From: Chondrosia reniformis
Lineage: Eukaryota > Porifera > Demospongiae > Chondrillida > Chondrillidae
Length of the DNA: 64,000 nucleotides
Direction of reading: 5' to 3'
Assembly (NCBI GenBank): GCA_947172415.1
Contig: OX359191.1
Coordinates: 2,046,001-2,110,000 of the forward strand
Made by a program: the position numbers and the translations under genes. The notes beneath the pieces were generated by a model, which was not told where the DNA came from, did no database searches, and saw only the letters and a program-made list of their open reading frames with translations. Shown here one piece after another: positions 56,449-64,000 of the stretch (positions within the stretch are counted from its first letter, which is position 1; each line of letters begins with the position of its first letter).

Positions 56449-58958
56449 TCAAAATACTAAAATGTCATCAATAACAGTGACATATATCAGTCCATGTTTG
56501 TCAACAGCCAGATCGTAAGCACTTGAGGATGTATCAACTGTCCTGTCTGGCTTGAAGCTGCGAACCAGCTCTCCATCTGCAGTATGGATAGTGATATTTG
56601 ATCTATTCCAGTAAGAGAGCACTACATAGTTGTCTGGAGTGACTGCAATCACGGCTGGCTGGCCGTTAACTTGAAATTTCCTGACACGTTTCCCATTCAA
56701 CCTAAACACTTGAACACACTCGTTGCTTGAGTCACTCACATACAACAGCCCATGAGGGCTCACAGTAATGTCTGCAGGTTTTCGGAAATCACCAAAAATA
56801 CTTTCAAAGTGGCCACTTGTGCTGAATACAAACACACAGCCATCACGGTTATCCACAATATAGACCTTATCTCCGGCTACAGTCAGACCATAGGGAGATG
56901 CCATTTTGTCAATGTCATCACTATTACTGCAAATGATCTTTCTGTAAGTGCCAGTGGAACTGAAAACGATAATTCGTCCATTTAGTGCATCAGAAGCAAA
57001 AATGTCTCCTTGTTCACTGATGGCTACTCCATTCATCAACCCACCAAATCTTCCATAACCAAAGTTTTGCTGGACTGCCCCACTCTTGGAGTCTATGGAC
57101 ACCAATCGATGGTTCAAAACATCAGCCGCCACAATATTCCCACTCGGTGACACAGCTAAAGCACTCAACTTTTTCCCTGGAACACGAATGATCCTTTGAT
57201 GACTCCCGATCTCCGACCACTTCCTTAGCTACAAAATAAAACATACATACTTTTGAGATCATAAAAACAGCCAATCACAATATAAACAAAAATGACATTT
57301 CCTTTCCATTGAGTGAAATATTCCCATAAGACATAGAGTTCATTATCATTTCACTGTACACGTATGTACCTATACCATTTTCCTTCTCTGTTAAATGCTT
57401 AGTAGTTTCAAATCTCTACACTGACATACATAGTACATAATAAGCAATATACATATGTATAAACACCACTAACCTGATTGCTGCTAAGTGATCTATCAGG
57501 TGAGGTTGCAACTGGACTTGGAGTTGTTACTAGACTGCCATCTAAGGAGTCATGATGAAGGATGGCACCAACTTCCTGAAGACTTGCATTTTCTTCTTTT
57601 AAAACTGCAAATTCATTTTTCAGTTTGTTAATGTCCCTTGAAAACATTGATGCTTCTTCTTTTGACTCAAAGAGCTCGTCTTCTAACTGAGTACATCTTC
57701 CTTTAAAGTAAGTACAATCGCCTTCTAACTGAGTACATCTTCCTTTAAAGTAAGCACAATCGCCTTCCAACTGAGTACATCTTCCTTTAAAGTGAGCACA
57801 ATCATCTTCTAAAAGAGTACACTTTCTTTCAAAACATGTACACCTTTCATTTACATTGGATAACTCCTGTTCCTTGGATGCCAGAGTAGCTACTTTCTCA
57901 CTGAATAATTTCTTGGCATGCCTTAAATCTTCCTGCAAAGAAATATTTTGCTCTTGAATATTGGCTTTCTCTCTTTGCAGATCCCAAATGCTATCCTTAA
58001 GTATATCTATACGTTCCAGGTACTTCTCTTTAATTGAAGTGACTACAGTTTCAGTTTCTCCTGATTTCTGGCTTTTCATTATCACAGACTCTGCCTGCTT
58101 AAGGTGAACTAGCAATTCATTACTAGTAGGTCGAATAGCTGGATCATTTTCCAAACAATCTTGTATAATTTTTAAATAGAGTGCCTCATCTTGTCTGCTG
58201 ATCATTGCAATTTGACACTGACGGCGTTTGTACTCGGAAAGAGCTTCCAGCTTCCCTCCAACAAACTTTGTTGGTGCATCAAGCTGAGGCCATTGGTGTG
58301 TCAGAATCATCAATAGACAGTTCCCAAAGGAGAAGACGTCCAGCTTTTCGTTGTACACGGGAGGATCCTTGAGTGCTTCTGGTGACATGAAGGCCATAGT
58401 ACCCTTGACTGATGAGCGGCGTGTGAGAGCTTGGCTGTCAATCATACGTGCCATTCCAAAATCTGTTACTTTAGTTTGCATTGTATCTATGTCTATGAGT
58501 ATGTTATTTGGAGACAGGTCGTGATGCACCAGTGGAGGAACACGACTGTGCAGGTAGCACAGGGCCTGCGTCACCTGAACCATTACACGAACTTTCGAAC
58601 GGGCAGAGAATTCCGCAGGACTGTTAGCTTCCAAATACATACGCAAAGAGGTGTCCATTTTCTCCAGAATACAGGTTGGGGCAATGGAACCACTCTCGTA
58701 ATACAATCCAAGCAGTAGGACAATGTTGGGATGGCGTAAAGCGGCCCAAATTTGGCACTCTTTTTCAAAATCCCGTATCAACTTGTCTCTTTGCCGACAG
58801 GGGACATCTTGAAGAAATATGTCGTGAAGTTGCTTTGCAGCGCACACGGTACCAAACCATTCAGCTTCTAAAACCTTTCCATATGCACCTCTCCCAAGCG
58901 GTTTGCCTGTAAATTGGATTCCCTCAACTCTGAGACCACGATCTGCATTCGACTCCAT
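56449..58958 (-). CDS. Protein kinase - coiled coil - NHL propeller fusion
   Basis: Two exons, 58958-57474 and 57228-56449, join in phase 0 to give about 754 residues. Residues about 14-290 are a protein kinase of tyrosine-kinase-like type. The Gly loop is GRGAYG (22-27), the Lys is in CAAKQL (42), the alpha-C Glu is at 67, HHDLSPNN (145-152) replaces HRDxxxxN, and DFG (166-168) and SPE (192-194) follow. All residues needed for catalysis are present. Residues about 300-470 form a coiled coil with about 3.5 copies of a 14-residue repeat (CTQLEGDCAYFKGR). The second exon encodes NHL-type beta-propeller repeats (VSPSGNIVAADVLNHRL, GVAISEQGDIFASDALN, ITVSPHGLLYVSDSSN). There is no membrane segment. 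A scaffolded signalling kinase is inferred. It starts 68 bp from IF1 on the other strand. Confidence 0.88.
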
Positions 58959-59026
58959 TTCCTAACTGTAGGGTAAAACCCTATCTAAAGAAGGAGGCGT
59001 GTTTTCGAAATTACTTTGACCTCATC
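58959..59026. promoter_or_regulatory. 68-bp divergent promoter, kinase-NHL / IF1
   Basis: Only 68 bp separate the two start codons, so leaders and core promoters must overlap or be extremely short. No TATA box is seen. Confidence 0.6.
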
Positions 59027-62000
59027 ATGAGCAGATTCTACAGAATTTCGCTGCTAGCAAGACCTGGATTGCGCTGGCTTTCTGATGCTCCTGGAAAGGT
59101 ATGTTTAAGGGAACTTTTCAATCTATCAATGCTCTTTTGATTCTGGTCTTTGGCAATACCGTTTTCATCCCTCACTTGGCTGAATAGCTAGTCCTCACCG
59201 GTCCCAAATAGTAATTATTTTTAGCATGAAATGTTTGTTTCTAAGTTAAGGTTTATGTGATAGTGTTATTATATACCTAAAATGGATCATTCTCAACGAA
59301 GCGACAGTAATTTTACTGTGCCATTCTGCATGGTATTAAGTCATCCATTTTATTGAAAGAATGTCTTTGGTAGAACATGCACGACCCATCTCTGCTATTG
59401 TGTACTTTATATTCAAATTTTATTTTGCTACCCTCCTTTTTAGTTAACTGAGGTTTATCAATCTTTAACTGAATCTGTATGTGTGCAGCTGTACTGCAAG
59501 TACCTACATTAATGTATGTTAACATGATGTCTGTTTTATTTATGCAGGGAGGAGGTGGAAGTGGGTCTGTCAGGTGAGCAACCTTAAATGTTCAAGTTGC
59601 ATGTGCTGCATTGTTACCCTTTTTTTCACTAAACATGTCAAAATATATACTTATTTGGTGTGGGTGAATGTTAAGGTATTGGTGGACGTGTGGTAATATA
59701 TACTTATTTGGTGTGGGTGAATGTTAAGGTATTGGTGGACGTGTGGTAATATATACTTATTTGGTGTGGGTGAATGTTAAGGTATTGGTGGACGTGTGGT
59801 AATATATACTTATTTGGTGTGGGTGAATGTTAAGGTATTGGTGGACATGTGGTAATATATACTTATTTGGTGGGTGAATGTTAAGGTATTGGTGGACGTG
59901 TGGTAATATATACTTATTTGGTGTGGGTGAATGTTAAGGTATTGGTGGACGTGTGGTAATATATACTTATTTGGTGGGTGAATGTTAAGGTATTGGTGGA
60001 CGTGTGGTAATATATACTTATTTGGTGTGGGTGAATGTTAAGGTATTGGTGGACGTGTGGTAATGTATACTTATTTGGTGGGTGAATGTTAAGGTATTGG
60101 TGGAGCTGTGGTAATATATACTTATTTGGTGTGGGTGAATGTTAAGGTATTGGTGGACGTGTGGTAATATATACTTATTTGGTGTGGGTGAATGTTAAGG
60201 TATTGGTGGATATGTGGTAATGTATACTTATTTGGTGTGGGTGAATGTTAAGGTATTGGTGGACGTGTGGTAATGTATACTTATTTGGTGTGGGTGAATG
60301 TTAAGGTATTGGTGGACGTGTGGTAATGTATACTTATTTGGTGGGTGAATGTTAAGGTATTGGTGGAGCTGTGGTAATATATACTTATTTGGTGTGGGTG
60401 AATGTTAAGGTATTGGTGGACGTGTGGTAATATATACTTATTTGGTGGGTGAATGTTAAGGTATTGGTGGACGTGTGGTAATATATACTTATTTGGTGTG
60501 GGTGAATGTTAAGGTATTGGTGGACGTGTGGTAATATATACTTATTTGGTGTGGGTGAATGTTAAGGTATTGGTGGATATGTGGTAATGTATACTTATTT
60601 GGTGTGGGTGAATGTTAAGGTATTGGTGGACGTGTGGTAATGTATACTTATTTGGTGTGGGTGAATGTTAAGGTATTGGTGGACGTGTGGTAATGTATAC
60701 TTATTTGGTGGGTGAATGTTAAGGTATTGGTGGAGCTGTGGTAATATATACTTATTTGGTGTGGGTGAATGTTAAGGTATTGGTGGACGTGTGGTAATAT
60801 ATACTTATTTGGTGGGTGAATGTTAAGGTATTGGTGGATATGTGGTAATGTATACTTATTTGGTGTGGGTGAATGTTAAGGTATTGGTGGACGTGTGGTA
60901 ATGTATACTTATTTGGTGTGGGTGAATGTTAAGGTATTGGTGGACGTGTGGTAATATATACTTATTTGGTGTGGGTGAATGTTAAGGTATTGGTGGACAT
61001 GTGGTAATATATACTTATTTGGTGGGTGAATGTTAAGGTATTGGTGGACGTGTGGTAATAGATACTTATTTGGTGTGGGTGAATGTTAAGGTATTGGTGG
61101 ACATGTGGTAATATATACTTATTTGGTGTGGGTGAATGTTAAGGTATTGGTGGACATGTGGTAATATATACTTATTTGGTGTGGGTGAATGTTAAGGTAT
61201 TGGTGGACATGTGGTAATATATACTTATTTGGTGGGTGAATGTTAAGGTATTGGTGGACGTGTGATAATATATACTTATTTGGTGTGGGTGAATGTTAAG
61301 GTATTGGTGGACGTGTGGTAATATATACTTATTTGGTGTGGGTGAATGTTAAGGTATTGGTGGACATGTGGTAATATATACTTATTTGGTGTGGGTGAAT
61401 GTTAAGGTATTGGTGGACATGTGGTAATATATACTTATTTGGTGGGTGAATGTTAAGGTATTGGTGGACGTGTGGTAATATATACTTATTTGGTGGGTGA
61501 ATGTTAAGGTATTGGTGGATGTCCATAGGGCTGCAGGTGGCAAGTTCAGTGAGAGGGAACAAGCACTGGAAGACCAGTACTTCAAGCGCAAAGCAAGTCT
61601 CTGTGTATACTGTTGGTAACTGGCTAGATTGTACATACGTATATGCAGGATTATTAACATAAATGGATAATTGTATGGAATGTTGTATAGGCTAATTCTA
61701 AAGTGAAGATTTGCTATATACTTATATAGTAGTTCTGATAGGATGCCAGTCTGACCCATCTATGGAACTGTACCCTCCTGTTTTGTTAGTATGTACCTCA
61801 CTTGAATTTGCACTACATTCTCACATTAAGCTTGTCCTTCTGTGGGCATTCAGAGTATGGTTGCCCTGTTTCATAGTCTCTGTAGTACCTCCATTTTGGA
61901 GGTCCATGACACAGAGTATGGCTGCCCTATTTCATAGGCTCTGTAGTACCTCCATTTTAAATCTTATAACAACTTTCCGCATATGTTTCAACAGTGACCT

Positions 62001-62207
62001 AATCTTTGCTTACAGGAGAGGGAGCAGCTGGAGAGACTGAAGGATCATTTGGAAGAGGCAGCTGAACATCACGAAGAAGAAATAGTTCACCACAAAGATG
62101 TCATCAAAAATCTAAAGGACCAGATCAAGAGGCACGAAGAAAAGATTGAGAGACACAAAGGCAAACTTCATTCCCACAAAAAGGCTCTCGAGGAGGATGA
62201 TGATTGA
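59027..62207 (+). CDS. ATP5IF1: Mitochondrial ATP synthase inhibitor IF1
   Basis: IF1 blocks ATP hydrolysis by F1-ATPase when the matrix becomes acidic. Exons are 59027-59098, 59548-59573, 61529-61592 and 62016-62207, giving 117 residues. The N-terminus (MSRFYRISLLARPGLRW) is a mitochondrial targeting sequence. A Gly-rich linker precedes the inhibitory segment (FSEREQALEDQYFKRKEREQ). The His-rich helix (EHHEEEIVHHKDVIKNLKDQ) matches the dimerising, pH-sensing part of animal IF1. The C-terminus is acidic. Exon 3 ends AAA|GCAAGT, so intron 3 appears to be a GC-AG intron. Intron 2 is almost entirely minisatellite. A poly(A) signal is at 62418. Confidence 0.93.
59643..61520 (+). repeat. 1.9-kb minisatellite filling IF1 intron 2
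   Basis: About 36 units of 53 bp (TACTTATTTGGTGTGGGTGA then ATGTTAAGGTATTGGTGGAC) alternate with 49-bp units lacking GTGT. Variants GGAGCTGTGG and GGATATGTGG recur in the same order, showing higher-order duplication of blocks of roughly 300-360 bp. The last unit runs into the acceptor CCATAG of exon 3. Confidence 0.95.
61849..61966 (+). repeat. Tandem duplicate of about 60 bp
   Basis: Two copies share CAGAGTATGG, TGCCCT, TTTCATAG and CTCTGTAGTACCTCCATTTT, in IF1 intron 3. Confidence 0.85.
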
Positions 62208-62417
62208 ACACCTGACTAACTATCTAAATACTGTCTGATCCTTTAGGTCATCAGACTTTTGACATGTACTAGCACTATATGTACGTACATATATGAATAT
62301 ATCTCTGACTGTTGAAATAATTGATAATACTATCAGACAGTGGAAAAGTGTTTTGTATTAACTCTGGTTCTGAGGCATGTATATATACATATACACTCTG
62401 ACAATATATATATATTC

Positions 62418-62423
62418 AATAAA
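62418..62423 (+). terminator. IF1 poly(A) signal
   Basis: Exact AATAAA, about 210 bases after the stop. Confidence 0.65.
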
Positions 62424-63279
62424 GATTTACATAATATGTACTACATACACATTTAAGTGACCATTCTGGACTGGAACATGCAGCAGGTTTGATACTTAAA
62501 ACGTGTGCACACTTGTACCAATTGGAAAAGTGTACAATGTGAATCAAACTATTAATGTTTCATGTATATAAATATATACGTATTACAGTACATGGCTGTG
62601 TCAATGCCCAGTGTATGTATAAATAATATTATACGTACAGTATATACATACATGAAGCTTATGTTTAAGTGGACTGATGCTATAATGAATTTGGAATATA
62701 ATTCATAGAACTCTGAAACAGACTGTGGATATATACATGTGTACAAATACAGAATATATGTATGTTTGATATTAAATTACATTAATGTTAGAGATATTCA
62801 GATATGCTATAACTTAATTGAAATAGACCATTCCAGCAAATACGTAAATTAGAGGCTACGTTCACCATTGAGATTAAAGCAATTCCATGATTAAAAGCTT
62901 TACAAATTTATTCATAAAACTATAAAATTACAATGCATACAATTCTAGTTCACATAATGTAGGTATAGGCTATCTATCTGAAAGGATCCTGCTCTGATCC
63001 AATGCAGTATTACTTTTACAAAGGCCTACTAGAATAGGGAGAGAAAAGAGAAAAAATTGAAGGTTTATGGACTTGAACTTCAAATCTGCCTAAATTAACC
63101 CTTTTAGCTAAACATTACATCTTACACTTATAACCCAAGACTACGTCACACACACCAGACTAACTGAATGGCGTCACCACACATCATGAAGGGGATATAC
63201 TACCGGTTGACTAATGAAATTCATCACCTTACAGGGGGAGAGGTCACCGTGGACTAATTGAATTAATGGCCACCTATAT

Positions 63280-63850
63280 GGCTGGTACACAATCCTTGCG
63301 GTAGGGGGGCAGGATTCACAAGGACCAGGGAAAGTTGATAATTTAAATAACCTCAGACTAAATGGCTGGTACACAATCCTTGCGGTAGGGGGGGCAGGAT
63401 TCCCAAGGACCGGGGAATTAAATCACTTCACACTATATGGCTGGTACACAATCCTTGCGGTGGAGGAAGTCATTCACAATAGTCGGAGGATTCTTAACGA
63501 CTAATTGAACTCATTAGCATTCTGAAGGGCAAACAATCTCATGAGTTCCAATGGGCTTCTTTAGGTCCAGGAAAAGTTGATAATTACATCCCCTCTGACA
63601 AATATGGCTGATACTTAATCTTTGCGGTGAAGCAAGTCATTCACAATAGTGGAGGATTCTTAACCGATTAATTGAACTCTTTAACATTCTGACTGGCACA
63701 CAATTTTTTGAGTTCCAATAAGTTAAGGTTGAGGAAAATGTTTGAAATCACCACTTACCACAAGACTGGTACATAATCTCTTGCGATACAGTGGGAGAAT
63801 CCAGCTAATTGGATTCATTACCAGTCTGACTGGTAAACAATCTCTTGCGT
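63280..63850. repeat. Irregular repeat of GCTGGTACACAATCCTTGCG
   Basis: Near-identical copies begin at 63280, 63364 and 63439. Weaker ones (GACTGGTACATAATCTCTTG type) lie near 63523, 63606, 63686, 63764 and 63821. Spacing is about 75-165 bp, and the linkers also share AGTTGATAAT and TTCACAATAGT. The array may continue past the window. Confidence 0.75.
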
Positions 63851-64000
63851 TCCAATGGGTCATGAATACACTAACCTGCCGATTCCTAATGACATCGAAT
63901 TGCCAAATAAGGTTATTTTAATACTATGAGCTATAATACCATGCAAACTATATAAAATTATAATACAAATTTCCTAGAATAGGCAATATAAAATACTGCA

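Larger units (their letters stand above)
62208..64000. other. Right-end flank without a recognised gene
   Basis: Apart from the IF1 3' end, this is AT-rich sequence with TACGTA and TATATA runs, then an irregular repeat (63280-63850). No exon is supported on either strand. Confidence 0.5.

Noticed and set aside
61329-61759. Minus-strand repeat frames
   Set aside because: They come from the IF1 intron minisatellite.

Overview
The window looks like nuclear DNA of an early-branching animal, most plausibly a demosponge. This is inferred from AT-rich sequence, spliceosomal genes with short introns, an animal gene set (UBE2M, ERLEC1, BCAT, an extracellular-matrix type sulfotransferase, mitochondrial IF1), death-fold proteins, and a kinase-NHL fusion of a kind expected in sponge gene repertoires. 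No marker proves the species. All gene models were built by hand from reading frame, splice sites, codon phase and family motifs.

Positions 1-24,100 hold poorly conserved genes and many transposon relics. A single-exon CCCH-like protein with a TATA box (417-734) comes first. A minus-strand gene follows with a helical exon and a death-domain exon (3384-4910), possibly continuing into a frameshifted unrecognised exon at 1245-1954. A long plus-strand gene (8709-24074) ends with the same pair of exons. Its introns contain relics of a Penelope-like element, an LTR-retrotransposon gag and a non-LTR reverse transcriptase, plus several MITEs. Positions 24,100-28,500 have no convincing gene but carry a near-perfect 110-bp-arm palindrome and a 350-bp direct duplication.

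Positions 28,500-62,200 are gene-dense, with alternating orientations: BCAT (-), UBE2M (+), a carbohydrate sulfotransferase (-), an unrecognised 458-residue protein (+), ERLEC1 (-), a kinase/coiled-coil/NHL-propeller protein (-) and IF1 (+). Three pairs are divergent, with only 129, 360 and 68 bp between start codons, suggesting shared bidirectional promoters. Their jobs are BCAA transamination with NEDD8 conjugation, Golgi sulfation with an unknown, and a signalling-type kinase with mitochondrial ATP synthase control. No common pathway is evident.

Repeats are conspicuous. Two minisatellites touch splice sites: a 17-bp array that copies the ERLEC1 exon 6 splice donor, and a 1.9-kb array of 53/49-bp units ending at the acceptor of IF1 exon 3. 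MITE families share TAGGGATGGCA-type ends, CCGTATAGCG-type ends, or a core reading GAAGACCTACGGGTTGAAA. The last 1.8 kb (62,208-64,000) has no recognised gene and ends in an irregular repeat.
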